A DNA stretch of 64,000 bases from Clostridiales bacterium (GTDB lineage: Bacteria; Bacillota; Clostridia; Christensenellales; DTU072). Where the stretch lies: assembly GCA_012800525.1 (NCBI GenBank), contig JAAZJD010000038.1, positions 1 through 64,000 of the forward strand, given 5' to 3'. Under the pieces are notes generated by a model that ran no database searches, was not told where the DNA came from, and saw only the letters and a list, made by a program, of their open reading frames with translations. Position 1 is the first letter of the stretch; each line of letters begins with the position of its first letter. A program made the position numbers and the translations under genes. Positions 54,787-64,000 of the stretch are shown piece after piece.

Positions 54787-57700
54787 TTAATCTATAAATT
54801 CTGAATCATCAACATCTTTTTTAGTTGTTTCTGTTTTTGCTTGTTTGACTTCTTGTTCTAGGTCTGTTGGCACTTTGCTTTTAACAATAATCTTTTGCCC
54901 TTTAACAAATCTAGCTTTAATTTTTCTAAATCCGATAATAGCTAATGCAAGCACTAGTATTGCGGCTATGACAATGGAAGAAACAAGCAACCATAACTGA
55001 GAATCTATTTTACCTTTTCCATCATCAGTTTTAGGATCTTCTTCTTTGGGATCTACTTCTAACTCTTCGTCCTTTGGAGCATCGAACTTATATGCAACTT
55101 CATTTGCAACTTGTTGATCAAACTCGTCTGCTGTCATATTATCAATTTTTTCTATTGCAACGTCATCTATTATTAACATTCCTTTGAAAAAGTTTTTAAC
55201 ATCTGTAGCATCAGCAGCTTTACCTATTCCATCATTGGTTCCAAGATGAAAAGCTATTTTATTAGAAGAAATTGTACTGTTTTTTTCATCGCTAAAGATA
55301 TAAAATGTATATTCTTTTAACTCAACACCTGATATTTCTACTATTTTTGTATTGTTTTCTGAATCTTTACCAGGAATAAATCTAAATTGTGCTTTATTAT
55401 CATTTTCAGTTAAAAGCTTTGCCCAAAAACTTATCTTATAATATTTATTAGCTTCAATATCAAATCCTGAACTCATTTCATAATATTGTCCATTTGCTTC
55501 AATGTTGACCATCATTAGGAAATTAGAACCTTGGCCATTATTGGATTCCAAAAATGCATTTAATTTATCGATATAGAATAAAGAAGTTTCCTCATCAAAT
55601 TTTTGTGATATTTTACCTCTTATTTGATCTGTTAGAGACTTTCTACTATATACTCCATTTAAGATTGCGGGAACCTCATCTCCCGTTGGTTTTTGATAAG
55701 GAACTGTCCCAGCCGGTTGATGATGCGTGTATGCACCAGGTTTCCTGCCTAAATAATCATCATTTGCATCTGAGCTACTATCAAAACTATCCACTCTATA
55801 GTCTACTATTGTATGTATTGCTTGATTGCTATATGGTGATTTTAATTCTTTAATATCTTTTAAAACATAGAATTCATTTTCTTTTATTTTATAATCTGCT
55901 TCTTCTTTGCCATCAATATTTTCAAGCCCGTAAGCATATAAATTAAACTGAGATTCATTTTCTAGTTTTTGAATATTTACATCATCAAAATAGACTGTGC
56001 CCTTTGATAAACCAAACTTACTGTCTTCATTTAAATCAATATCTTTGGCATATTTATTCCCTAAAGCAAGCTCTAAAGTAACTCTCCCGTCTACATAGCC
56101 AGTATTTATTAAAATTCTATATTGAACCCATTTATCATTAGTATTAATATCTGTAAATCCTGCATATTCACCCTTTCTATCATATGATTTTTTAACTAAG
56201 GTAGAGGAAGTATCTTCTAGTGTAATAGAAGCTTTGGTTTCTACACCTATAGTTTTTACCCAAAGCGTTACCAAATAATAGCTTCCTTTGGAAATTGTGT
56301 ATGTACCATTATACTTATATAATGCTGTTACTTCAGCATCAGGTGAACTAATCATAAGCAGATTGTCGCTGTTTGTACTTATATAATCTCCCTTTGTGGA
56401 ATCTCCATACATATTAGAAACTGCAGCACCTTCATCTATGTAACCAAAAGCATCGTAATGTTTATAATTTATTATCCCGTAAGTGACCTTAAGTTTATCC
56501 TCATTAGATATATTAGCTGGGAAATCACCAGTTCCTGCTCCTGAAATACTCAAAACCGTGGTTTTAGGTGAAAAAACTAAATCATAGTTTGTTCCACTAT
56601 GATGTGAGCCTTTTGGGCCAGCAGCTCTTATATAGTATTTCCCATTTCTTGTTGCTGTGTAAGATGTCGCATCTGGATTATCAATAATATTGACAAGTAT
56701 GTTATCTTTTTTTAGCGTTTTTTCAATTCCATCAATTACTTCTTTTTGCTCATACTCATTCATATAAACATAATAATGTGTTGCACCTTCTACTTTTTCC
56801 CAGGTTAATTTATCTGTACCATCAACTTTGAAAGATTTAACTGCCTCCAATCCAACCGCTTCTTCTTTATATTGCCAGTTAGTAGGAGTCACTTCTTTGA
56901 TTAAATAACCATCTTCACTAAACTTTTCCCTATTTTCATATTCTTTTGAATCAAAGGTTCTAAAAAATCCATTATCAAATGAGGAATTTTTGGAGCTTGT
57001 ACTATCTTTTGCGGAGATATCTTTGGTTGTATCTAAATTTTTATTTGCTTCAGTATACTCATCATTAGATATTTTTTGCCATGTAGGAGCGGTGAAAAAA
57101 ACTACACCAGCTGTTCTAGTGTCTAGCGCTGTGATATCCCCTTCTCCTAAAATAATTTCAAATCCAAATCTTTGAATTTCAGTCTCAGCACCTTTAATAT
57201 ATGCTACATATTCAGTCCATTCGTTAACATTTATATTTGAAAATGTTGCAAGTTCTGTTGATTTGTTTTTCTCTTCAGTATCAATTTGCCATATTTTGAC
57301 CTTAGCACCCATATTCGAAGGAATACCCTCTGTATTAATCCAAAATGAAAATCTATAAAAATTGTTTGGACGCACTAATAATAAATCTTCAAGACCAGCA
57401 TTAACTGGGTTCCCATGTTCATCTTTTGCATTTATATCAGAATCTTTAATGAAGAAACTTATACTTGAAGCTGTATCATTGCCTTTATGGTTTAGAACTA
57501 ATAAATCAGTATTTACCTCAACTCCGCCATGTTTTATTCTCAAAGTTCCTGGCCCTTTGCTGATCCCTTCAAGACCCACCACTCCATCAATAGGCTCAGG
57601 TGAATTTATAAAATCACTATTTCCTGAAACTTTGCCTGCTATTGAATTTTTTGATGCTTCATTTACACCAAGTTTCTCATCGTCAACTCGTTGATATTTC

Positions 57701-59637
57701 CAAACCTTACCTTCTGCTCCATCAAGTTCTTCAAAGTCTTCATTCGTAGAATCTACCAAATCAAAACCATCATAATCACCTTCGCTTAAAATTGATAGTT
57801 CATAATAATTTGATTCTTCTGATGGATCAACATCCTCCTTTACTGTAACTTTTAAATCATCAAAAAATGCTGCTCCAGGCATCAATGTAGAATCCCCCCA
57901 GTAACCATGCCCATACCAAAACTCAGGAGTTATTTCTCTTTTTGATAAGCTATTGCCCTTAATCTTTATGGTTAATTGTTCCCATCTGCCCCAATCTAAA
58001 GTAGAATAACTCAAAAGTTTGTCAGAATCTGTTACAGAAACACCTGAAACTTTAAACAATGCCTGTGCTTTGCTTTCCTTTTCGTAAAAGGCTTTATATT
58101 TGTTATATGTTTCAACTTTTTCTTCATATTCCTTTACTTTTGTTGCATCTTTTTGTTCTGATTCAGAAAGTGGGGTAGGTGCTTTCACTTGAGGGATCCA
58201 TATATAAACCCATACAGAAATATCATAGTATTTATCCTTTTCTATTGTTATTTTATTTTTTGCAGTATAACCCGCGCCACTAATCTTTCCTGAGGGATGC
58301 CAAATTAAAAGAGCTGTTGAGTCAATACTTGTGCCAGTCCTTCCATTATCTACATTTCCTAACAAATTGTAACTCCAGCTATCGTCAGCACCCTTTTTCA
58401 TGAAATGCTCATAATTTTGGGGGGCAACAAAAGTTGAATCAATTTTTTGATACTTATCAACTGCAACATCTTGCTCTTCATCATTTTTTCCTACACTATA
58501 AAGCTTTGACATATCAAAAATTCCAATTGGAAATTTGTTACTGCTATATGTTGGATAGTCTGGGAACTGATTTTTTTCGTCTGTAGTTAACTTTTTATCG
58601 CCTATAACAAAATCATACTGAGCTTGAATTCCTCTTTTTGCAGAATAATAGTACTCATTTGAAGAGCTAGAATACGATGCAGTGTAGTCTGTTATAGCAT
58701 TAAAACTAGGATCTACTACAGACAAATCCATATATCTTTCAACATTGCCATTCGCATCTTGTTTGTATTCACCATTTTCAAATGTACTTTTAATATCATC
58801 AATATCATCTACATTAGATATTTTTTCCACAAGAACATTGTCATATAAAACAGTACCTGCAGCTAAATATGGATTAGAATTTGTGGATGTGTTTATATAT
58901 TCTGGACCATGCCCCAACCAAAGTTTTAAATTAAATGTTGTGTTAGCATATTTATTTGTTGCGATATAAAAACTATATGTTTTCCAACTCTGTTCAGTAT
59001 TAATAGAAAGAATTTGCGAATACATAGTTGATGTAATTTCTATTGCAGCCCCACTATATTCTGTGGGCTCAAATAAATCAGTGTATACATCTATGCTTAA
59101 TTTATAAAATGAGTCTTTTGCTAAAGATGATGAATTAGATAGTGAAAAATACACTGAACCTTGTTTTTTATCTATATCAGGCATAGAAATAATCATAGCG
59201 TTTTTATCATTAAATTCACCATCTGCATTTTTAGGTGTTGATGGTGCTAAACCAGGGAATTTTGAAAAGGAATATTTGAGTTCAGCATTGGAAGAACTAT
59301 TAAAATTAAACAATGATTTCTTCTCGTTAAAAAGATTTTCTTCTAGTTCAATAACACCCATTTTCACTTTTGCATCTGAAGACTTAAATGAACCATCATT
59401 TTTCGTCCAATTAACAACTTCTGTTTGCAAATATGAATTGGGATCTTTAGCTTTTGCAAATTTAAATGATCCGTTGTTTATTAAAGTACCATCATTTTGA
59501 GTTGCTGGAGTTTCTTCAGGTTTTTTGTCCTCCACATTTGTTGACGGATCAACACATGCCGCAAGTAGCAATAAGCTAAAAATCAATATAATCGCTAAAA
59601 AAACTAGAAGTCGTTTTTGTTTATTCTTTTTCATCAT
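54787..59637 (-). CDS. 1616-residue lipoprotein with five jelly-roll (CBM-like) modules and C-terminal membrane helix
   Basis: The signal sequence (VFLAIILIFSLLLLAAC) ends in a lipobox with Cys28. Five modules with a carbohydrate-binding-module-like jelly-roll pattern can be seen; each has a strand like YKLSIDVYTD, FYRFSFWINTEG or YYKISFWAKLL and ends in a strand like TVLYDNVLVEKI or GTVYFDDVNIQKL. Approximate positions are 55-275, 380-600, 680-855, 1040-1222 and 1310-1495. An FN3-like segment lies near 930-1025 (KLTWEKVEGATHYYVYMNEY). A membrane helix (about 1547-1570) and a charged cytoplasmic tail end the protein. The pairing of a lipid anchor with a C-terminal helix is unusual. Ribosome binding site AAGGTG. 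Carbohydrate binding is inference. Confidence 0.85.
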   Translation of the reverse strand: MMKKNKQKRLLVFLAIILIFSLLLLAACVDPSTNVEDKKPEETPATQNDGTLINNGSFKFAKAKDPNSYLQTEVVNWTKNDGSFKSSDAKVKMGVIELEENLFNEKKSLFNFNSSSNAELKYSFSKFPGLAPSTPKNADGEFNDKNAMIISMPDIDKKQGSVYFSLSNSSSLAKDSFYKLSIDVYTDLFEPTEYSGAAIEITSTMYSQILSINTEQSWKTYSFYIATNKYANTTFNLKLWLGHGPEYINTSTNSNPYLAAGTVLYDNVLVEKISNVDDIDDIKSTFENGEYKQDANGNVERYMDLSVVDPSFNAITDYTASYSSSSNEYYYSAKRGIQAQYDFVIGDKKLTTDEKNQFPDYPTYSSNKFPIGIFDMSKLYSVGKNDEEQDVAVDKYQKIDSTFVAPQNYEHFMKKGADDSWSYNLLGNVDNGRTGTSIDSTALLIWHPSGKISGAGYTAKNKITIEKDKYYDISVWVYIWIPQVKAPTPLSESEQKDATKVKEYEEKVETYNKYKAFYEKESKAQALFKVSGVSVTDSDKLLSYSTLDWGRWEQLTIKIKGNSLSKREITPEFWYGHGYWGDSTLMPGAAFFDDLKVTVKEDVDPSEESNYYELSILSEGDYDGFDLVDSTNEDFEELDGAEGKVWKYQRVDDEKLGVNEASKNSIAGKVSGNSDFINSPEPIDGVVGLEGISKGPGTLRIKHGGVEVNTDLLVLNHKGNDTASSISFFIKDSDINAKDEHGNPVNAGLEDLLLVRPNNFYRFSFWINTEGIPSNMGAKVKIWQIDTEEKNKSTELATFSNINVNEWTEYVAYIKGAETEIQRFGFEIILGEGDITALDTRTAGVVFFTAPTWQKISNDEYTEANKNLDTTKDISAKDSTSSKNSSFDNGFFRTFDSKEYENREKFSEDGYLIKEVTPTNWQYKEEAVGLEAVKSFKVDGTDKLTWEKVEGATHYYVYMNEYEQKEVIDGIEKTLKKDNILVNIIDNPDATSYTATRNGKYYIRAAGPKGSHHSGTNYDLVFSPKTTVLSISGAGTGDFPANISNEDKLKVTYGIINYKHYDAFGYIDEGAAVSNMYGDSTKGDYISTNSDNLLMISSPDAEVTALYKYNGTYTISKGSYYLVTLWVKTIGVETKASITLEDTSSTLVKKSYDRKGEYAGFTDINTNDKWVQYRILINTGYVDGRVTLELALGNKYAKDIDLNEDSKFGLSKGTVYFDDVNIQKLENESQFNLYAYGLENIDGKEEADYKIKENEFYVLKDIKELKSPYSNQAIHTIVDYRVDSFDSSSDANDDYLGRKPGAYTHHQPAGTVPYQKPTGDEVPAILNGVYSRKSLTDQIRGKISQKFDEETSLFYIDKLNAFLESNNGQGSNFLMMVNIEANGQYYEMSSGFDIEANKYYKISFWAKLLTENDNKAQFRFIPGKDSENNTKIVEISGVELKEYTFYIFSDEKNSTISSNKIAFHLGTNDGIGKAADATDVKNFFKGMLIIDDVAIEKIDNMTADEFDQQVANEVAYKFDAPKDEELEVDPKEEDPKTDDGKGKIDSQLWLLVSSIVIAAILVLALAIIGFRKIKARFVKGQKIIVKSKVPTDLEQEVKQAKTETTKKDVDDSEFID

Positions 59638-59797
59638 CTTTCACCTTATAAAATGTTATATTTTAAATCTATATTATATTAACATATAAAATGAGTTGAT
59701 ATCAACGAAATAAAATCTTAATTTTTATGACAGTTTTGTGATGCACTAAAATAAGATTGAATAATTTGCCTTAATAGTAGGATATTGTTACATTTTA

Positions 59798-59806
59798 TGG
59801 TATTAT
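59798..59806 (+). promoter_or_regulatory. Candidate extended -10 promoter of the riboswitch-folT transcript
   Basis: TGGTATTAT: an extended -10 element about 20 bp upstream of the riboswitch. No convincing -35 is seen. Confidence 0.4.
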
Positions 59807-59826
59807 AAATTTAATAGCTTATTGGC

Positions 59827-59928
59827 GACTAAGCAGAGTAGATATGAAACGTAAAGTGTCACGGAATGGGATGTTGTCTGTGAACGAAAGGGAAAACCTG
59901 CGATTTCATATCGCGTCCGTTGCGAGTC
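59827..59928 (+). promoter_or_regulatory. Tetrahydrofolate (THF) riboswitch
   Basis: The conserved THF aptamer blocks are present in order: AGAGTAGAT, GTAAAGTGTC, GGAATGGGATGTTG, GAACGAAAGGGAAAACC and GTCCGTTGC. P1 pairs GACT (59827-59830) and GCA with TGC and AGTC (59925-59928); P2 pairs GATATGAAA (59841-59849) with TTTCATATC (59904-59912); P3 includes TCAC / GTGA. It stands directly upstream of the folate transporter gene folT, the classical regulon of this riboswitch. High folate should switch the gene off. Confidence 0.93.
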
Positions 59929-59948
59929 TTTAAAACAACAATTGACGT

Positions 59949-59979
59949 GTCCTCTCTGCGTGGTAGGAGGACTTTTTTT
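59949..59979 (+). terminator. Riboswitch expression platform: terminator that also contains the folT ribosome binding site
   Basis: GTCCTC (59949-59954) pairs with GAGGAC (59967-59972), followed by seven T. The right arm contains the AGGAGG used by folT, so the hairpin could stop transcription and also hide the ribosome binding site. CTCTGC at 59954-59959 is complementary to GCAGAG in the aptamer (59833-59838), a possible antiterminator pairing. Confidence 0.75.
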
Positions 59980-60579
59980 ATGAAAAAAACTTATTTTACA
60001 ACTAAAAGAATTGCTTATATTGCAATATTTACTGCAATGTCAATTGCATTAAAAACTTTTTCATTTAACGTTACAGTATCAAATAAAATTTCATTAATGA
60101 CATCCATGAATATACTTGCTGGTATTTTTACTGGGCCTATTGGAGGATTTATAGTTGGAGCTCTAGGTGATGGCATAGGATTTTTAATTAATCCTGCAGG
60201 TGGAGCTTGGATGCCTTTGATAACTCTTGTTTCTGGGCTTAGTGGACTTATTCCAGGTTTAGTTTTCAAAATAAAAAAATTACATTCGATAGTAAAAATT
60301 GTTTTATCTATCGTATTAGTTTACTTCATATGTACGGTTTTATTGAACTCTCTCATTATTTATTATTTTTTTATTCAAAATCGAAAAACATTTTTTGTTT
60401 GGTGGCTTACTAGAATCCCATTACAATCTGGTGTCTATTTAGTAAATTCTATATTGGTTATTGTTTTGTACAAAGTATTAGAACCTAGGATAAACTTTAA
60501 TTTTAAAGAGAAAAAAATAGAAATAACTTCTGAAAATATACCCAAAACAGAAATAAATGAAGCTGATTATAAACTTTAA
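59980..60579 (+). CDS. folT: Folate ECF transporter S component
   Basis: A 199-residue membrane protein with about six helices, the substrate-binding subunit of an energy-coupling-factor importer for folate. The start TTKRIAYIAIFTAMSIALK and the loop GPIGGFIVGALGDGIGFLIN match the FolT/S-component family; the THF riboswitch settles the substrate. The shared EcfA/A'/T module is not in the window. AGGAGG lies nine bases before the ATG at 59980; the open frame runs further upstream through riboswitch sequence, which is not coding. Confidence 0.93.
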   Translation: MKKTYFTTKRIAYIAIFTAMSIALKTFSFNVTVSNKISLMTSMNILAGIFTGPIGGFIVGALGDGIGFLINPAGGAWMPLITLVSGLSGLIPGLVFKIKKLHSIVKIVLSIVLVYFICTVLLNSLIIYYFFIQNRKTFFVWWLTRIPLQSGVYLVNSILVIVLYKVLEPRINFNFKEKKIEITSENIPKTEINEADYKL

Positions 60580-60683
60580 ATATAAAAGGGGTCGTTAAGA
60601 AAGCTCTAAGATGACTCATAAATGCATTTATTTTTCAATTAATATCAAAAACAGCCTTCCCCACCCCTCATCGTATTTGTTTT

Positions 60684-60722
60684 TTATAAAAAAACTGTTG
60701 AAAATTTTTTAGTTTCTAACAG
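60684..60722 (-). terminator. uvrA terminator
   Basis: Minus strand: CTGTTAGAAA / TTTTCAACAG (one mismatch, 60695-60722) followed by seven T, 36 bp after the uvrA stop. Confidence 0.75.
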
Positions 60723-60757
60723 CCCTCCTTTAGCACCCAGTGTTTAATAATCTTTAC

Positions 60758-63562
60758 TTATAAAACTTTATTTAAATATTCTCCCGTTGCACTATTTTTA
60801 TTTTTAGCGATTTCTTCTGGAGAGCCTGATGCAATTAAATATCCTCCTTCATCCCCTCCTTCTGGGCCTAAATCAATAACATGATCCGATACTTTTATTA
60901 TATCTAGGTTATGCTCGATTATTATTATAGTGTTGCCTTTATCAGCTAATTTATTCAATATATTAATTAATTTTTCTACGTCTGCCATATGTAATCCAGT
61001 TGTAGGCTCATCCAAAATATATAAAGTCCTACCTGTGCTTCTTTTTGAAAGTTCTGTAGCTAATTTAACCCTTTGAGCTTCACCTCCAGATAGTGTTGTA
61101 GAAGGCTGTCCGAGTTTAATATAGCCTAGTCCTACATCATTTAAAGTTTCAAGTTTTCTACTTATTTGTGGCATATTTTTAAAAAATTCAAGACCCTGTG
61201 ATACTGTCATGTCCAAAACATCAAAAATGGATTTCCCTTTAAATTTTACCTCTAATGTTTCATTATTGTATCTTTTTCCCTTGCAAACTTCACATGGGAT
61301 ATATACATCTGGCAGGAAATGCATTTCAATTTTGATAATTCCATCGCCCATGCAGTGCTCACACCGTCCACCTTTAACATTAAAACTGAACCTACCAGGT
61401 TTATATCCTCTTGCTTTAGCATCAGGAGTTTGAGCAAACAAATTTCTAATCATTGTAAACAAATCTGTATATGTCGCAGGATTCGATCTTGGTGTCCTGC
61501 CAATTGGACTTTGATCAATGTTGATAACTTTATCAAGATACTCTCTTCCTGTTATGTCAGAATAACTTCCCTCTTCAATGTTTGCCCTATTTAAATTATT
61601 TGCCAAATTTGGATAAATGATACCATTAACTAATGAAGATTTTCCTGAACCAGATACCCCTGTTACTGCTGTCATCAATCCTATTGGAAAATCGACATTA
61701 ATATTTTTCAAATTGTTTTGTTTCGCTCCTATTACTGATAAAAATCTTCCATCTTGCTTTCTTCTCTTTTGAGGCAATTTTATTTTTCGTCTACCCGATA
61801 AAAAGTCACCGGTAATTGATTTAGGCTCATTCATTATATCTGCAATAGATCCTTGGGCCACCAAATATCCGCCATTTTCACCAGCACCAGGACCAATATC
61901 AATAATATGATCTGCCTCCCTAATTGTTTCCTCATCATGTTCAACGACTATTAATGTATTTCCTAAATCTCTTAATTTTTTGAGTGTTGCTAGCAACTTT
62001 GAATTATCTCTTTGATGAAGACCAATGCTTGGTTCATCTAAAATATATAAAACACCCATCAAACCACTTCCTATTTGAGTAGCTAATCTAATTCTTTGGC
62101 TTTCTCCACCACTTAATGTTCCGCTAGATCTAGATAATGTCAAATACCCTAATCCAACATCAATTAAAAAAGTCAATCTATCATCAATTTCTTTTAAAAT
62201 GGGTTTAGCTATAAGCATTTCTGAATTTGATAACTTTATATGAGCAAAAAATCTTTTTAAACTAATGATTGGCATGTCACTTAATTGTGAAATATTTCTA
62301 CCATTAATCAAAATATGCAAAACTTCCTTTTTTAAGCGCTTCCCATTACAAATCAAACAAGGAGTTTCAACCATATACCTTTCTATGTCGCGCTTCACGC
62401 CTTCAGACTGAGTAGCATTATAACGCCTTTGCATTTTGCCTATAATGCCTTCATTTTTTTGTTGAATAATTTTTTGACCCCAATAAACATTAAGTATGTC
62501 ATCACTGCCATAGAAAATAATGTCTTTGTATTTCTTTTTTAGATTTTTCCAAGGAATGTCTAAAGAAAATTTATGTTTATCTGCCAACTGCTTTAAGGTC
62601 TTAGTTAAATTTGATTCAATGTCTATTAAATACCATCCACTTACTTTTATAGCACCTTGATTCAAAGACAAATTTTCATCAACAACAATCTGTTTTTCTG
62701 AAACTTGCATCTTTGTTCCAATGCCTGCACAATTTGGGCAGGCACCATAAGGGCTATTAAAAGAAAATAATCTTGGACTAAGTTCTGGTATAATAACATC
62801 ATTATGTATTGGACAAGCAAGTTTTGAAGAAAAGATATAATTTTGATTGTTAATATTTGCAACAACTAAACCTTTAGCTAAATTAAGTGCTGTTTCGATA
62901 CTTTCGTTTAATCTCCTAGTTATACCTTCTTTTATGACCAATCTATCTATAACGACATTTATATCATGTTTTAAATTTTTTTCTAGATTAATTTCTTCAC
63001 CAAGCTGGTATATTTCACCATCTACGCGCACTCTTGCAAAACCATTTTTATATAAATTTTCGAACTCTTTTTTATATTCACCTTTTCTTCCCCTAACAAT
63101 AGGAGCTTCAATTAGCAACTTGCTACCTTCATCAAAAGATAATATTTTTTGCACAATTTGATCGACTGTTATAGCTATAATTTCGGTTCCACATATTGAA
63201 CAATGAGGCACCCCTATCCTTGAGTACAACAATCTCATATAGTCATATATTTCAGTAACTGTTCCTACTGTTGAGCGTGGATTATTGCTTGTGGTTTTTT
63301 GATCTATTGAAATTGCTGGAGAAAGTCCATCAATAGATTCTACATTTGGTTTATCCATTTGTCCTAAAAACTGCCTTGCATAACTAGATAAACTTTCTAT
63401 ATATCTTCTTTGTCCTTCCGCAAAAATTGTATCAAAAGCTAAGCTAGATTTTCCTGAACCGCTTAAGCCTGTTAATACAACAAGTTTTTCTCTAGGAATC
63501 ACAACATCTAAATTTTTTAAATTATTTTCTTTTGCACCTTTGATAATTATATCAGTTAGCAT
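60758..63562 (-). CDS. uvrA: Excinuclease ABC subunit A
   Basis: A 934-residue damage-recognition ATPase of nucleotide excision repair. Two ABC modules: Walker [16 protein letters not shown] (about residue 31) and [15 protein letters not shown] (about 630), signatures [18 protein letters not shown] and [15 protein letters not shown], Walker [15 protein letters not shown] and [14 protein letters not shown]. Zinc Cys pairs are visible (CSICG, CPNCAG, CLICNG, CEHCMG with CEVCKG). Ribosome binding site GGAAAGGA. It follows uvrB by 39 bp. Confidence 0.98.
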   Translation of the reverse strand: MLTDIIIKGAKENNLKNLDVVIPREKLVVLTGLSGSGKSSLAFDTIFAEGQRRYIESLSSYARQFLGQMDKPNVESIDGLSPAISIDQKTTSNNPRSTVGTVTEIYDYMRLLYSRIGVPHCSICGTEIIAITVDQIVQKILSFDEGSKLLIEAPIVRGRKGEYKKEFENLYKNGFARVRVDGEIYQLGEEINLEKNLKHDINVVIDRLVIKEGITRRLNESIETALNLAKGLVVANINNQNYIFSSKLACPIHNDVIIPELSPRLFSFNSPYGACPNCAGIGTKMQVSEKQIVVDENLSLNQGAIKVSGWYLIDIESNLTKTLKQLADKHKFSLDIPWKNLKKKYKDIIFYGSDDILNVYWGQKIIQQKNEGIIGKMQRRYNATQSEGVKRDIERYMVETPCLICNGKRLKKEVLHILINGRNISQLSDMPIISLKRFFAHIKLSNSEMLIAKPILKEIDDRLTFLIDVGLGYLTLSRSSGTLSGGESQRIRLATQIGSGLMGVLYILDEPSIGLHQRDNSKLLATLKKLRDLGNTLIVVEHDEETIREADHIIDIGPGAGENGGYLVAQGSIADIMNEPKSITGDFLSGRRKIKLPQKRRKQDGRFLSVIGAKQNNLKNINVDFPIGLMTAVTGVSGSGKSSLVNGIIYPNLANNLNRANIEEGSYSDITGREYLDKVINIDQSPIGRTPRSNPATYTDLFTMIRNLFAQTPDAKARGYKPGRFSFNVKGGRCEHCMGDGIIKIEMHFLPDVYIPCEVCKGKRYNNETLEVKFKGKSIFDVLDMTVSQGLEFFKNMPQISRKLETLNDVGLGYIKLGQPSTTLSGGEAQRVKLATELSKRSTGRTLYILDEPTTGLHMADVEKLINILNKLADKGNTIIIIEHNLDIIKVSDHVIDLGPEGGDEGGYLIASGSPEEIAKNKNSATGEYLNKVL

Positions 63563-63601
63563 ACTTTAACTATCCTTTCCATAACTTCTAATATTTTTAT
63601 T

Positions 63602-64000
63602 TTAATTAATAGGCTTTCTACTTTTCTTATTGTACAAAGTACGTAAATATGAAATACGATCCCTGATAATGATTGCTTGTTCAAAATCATATGTCGATGT
63701 TGCTGCATTCATCTTATCATATAAATCTTTTATTTCTTTATTAATTTCAAATACACTTAATTTGTCTTCTTCTAGTTTTGTCTTCTTTGAAATTACTAGA
63801 GTATTTTTAATTTCTTTTTGTATTGATTTTGGGATAATATTATGCAACATATTATAGTCTTTTTGAATTTTTCGTCTTCGATTAGTTTCTGTAATAGCTT
63901 CTTGCATACTTTTAGTTACGGTGTCAGCATACATTATCACATAAGAGTTTGCATTTCTACTAGCCCTACCTACGGTTTGTATAAGAGATGTTCTTGATCT
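63602..64000 (-). CDS. uvrB: Excinuclease ABC subunit B, C-terminal part (partial)
   Basis: The last 132 residues of UvrB; the gene continues past the right edge. The frame reads RSLIQ-type sequence [20 protein letters not shown] (helicase motif VI), then [24 protein letters not shown] and a C-terminal UVR coiled-coil domain (about the last 35 residues) that contacts UvrC. UvrB is the damage-verifying helicase-like partner of UvrA. uvrB-uvrA order is the usual one. Confidence 0.97.
   Translation of the reverse strand, partial: RSRTSLIQTVGRASRNANSYVIMYADTVTKSMQEAITETNRRRKIQKDYNMLHNIIPKSIQKEIKNTLVISKKTKLEEDKLSVFEINKEIKDLYDKMNAATSTYDFEQAIIIRDRISYLRTLYNKKSRKPIN

Noticed and set aside
59695-59706. 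GTTGATATCAAC, a 12-bp palindrome upstream of the jelly-roll lipoprotein gene
   Set aside because: Short, single, and in AT-rich DNA where such palindromes arise by chance; no second copy seen.

Overview
The window looks like chromosomal DNA of a low-GC, anaerobic, probably gut-associated Firmicute, most likely a clostridial or Christensenellales-like lineage. The reasons are: AT-rich sequence throughout; a 50S L27 with the Firmicute N-terminal extension next to its processing protease Prp; a CIRCE/HrcA-type groESL promoter; a complete Rnf operon; a V/A-type ATPase operon in the Enterococcus hirae ntp gene order; a tetrahydrofolate riboswitch; and an intracellular GH29 fucosidase. TGA is used as a stop (for example at the end of the fucosidase gene) and Trp is TGG, so the standard bacterial code applies and Mycoplasma-type code 4 is excluded. 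The lineage call is inference from gene content only.

Layout. Nearly everything is on the minus strand; groESL, pckG and folT are the plus-strand exceptions. 1-12222: end of a secreted protein and a giant 3751-residue surface protein built of MBG-type Ig-like repeats. 12223-12771: non-coding. 12772-15416: dCMP deaminase and divergent groES-groEL under CIRCE. 15479-21789: BspA-type leucine-rich-repeat lipoprotein, lysA, and divergent pckG. 21851-25614: uraA-upp-yitT-SecB-like cluster (uracil salvage first). 25720-29467: GH29 fucosidase, a second BspA/InlB lipoprotein, dtd. 29673-32110: rplU-prp-rpmA followed by an OGG-type DNA glycosylase and a NYN-domain protein, with a structured leader in front. 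32267-36730: a DUF2344/radical-SAM pair, a ROK sugar kinase and manA. 36962-45779: nine-gene V-type ATPase operon. 45877-49377: rpiB, tsaC/sua5 and a WG-repeat-like lipoprotein. 49451-54597: rnfCDGEAB. 54787-59637: a 1616-residue lipoprotein with five jelly-roll modules. 59798-60579: THF riboswitch and folT. 60758-64000: uvrA and the end of uvrB.

How it fits together. Rnf couples ferredoxin:NAD+ oxidoreduction to cation export, and the ATPase K subunit keeps the Na+-ligand residues known from E. hirae NtpK, so the two complexes plausibly share a sodium circuit. Fucosidase, ROK kinase, ManA, RpiB and PEPCK belong to sugar use and central carbon flow. Six large exported proteins (two BspA-like, one WG-like, one jelly-roll, the giant MBG protein and its neighbour) suggest a heavily decorated cell surface.

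I found no tRNA, rRNA, CRISPR array, insertion sequence, integrase or phage gene. No gene cluster here is clearly an undescribed system. The best leads are non-coding: an 18-nt element shared by two intergenic regions with hairpin flanks of different sequence, a three-arm repeat near dtd, the nested rplU leader and the riboswitch expression platform. On the protein side they are the giant MBG protein, the doubly anchored jelly-roll lipoprotein, the SecB-like protein and the divergent NYN protein.
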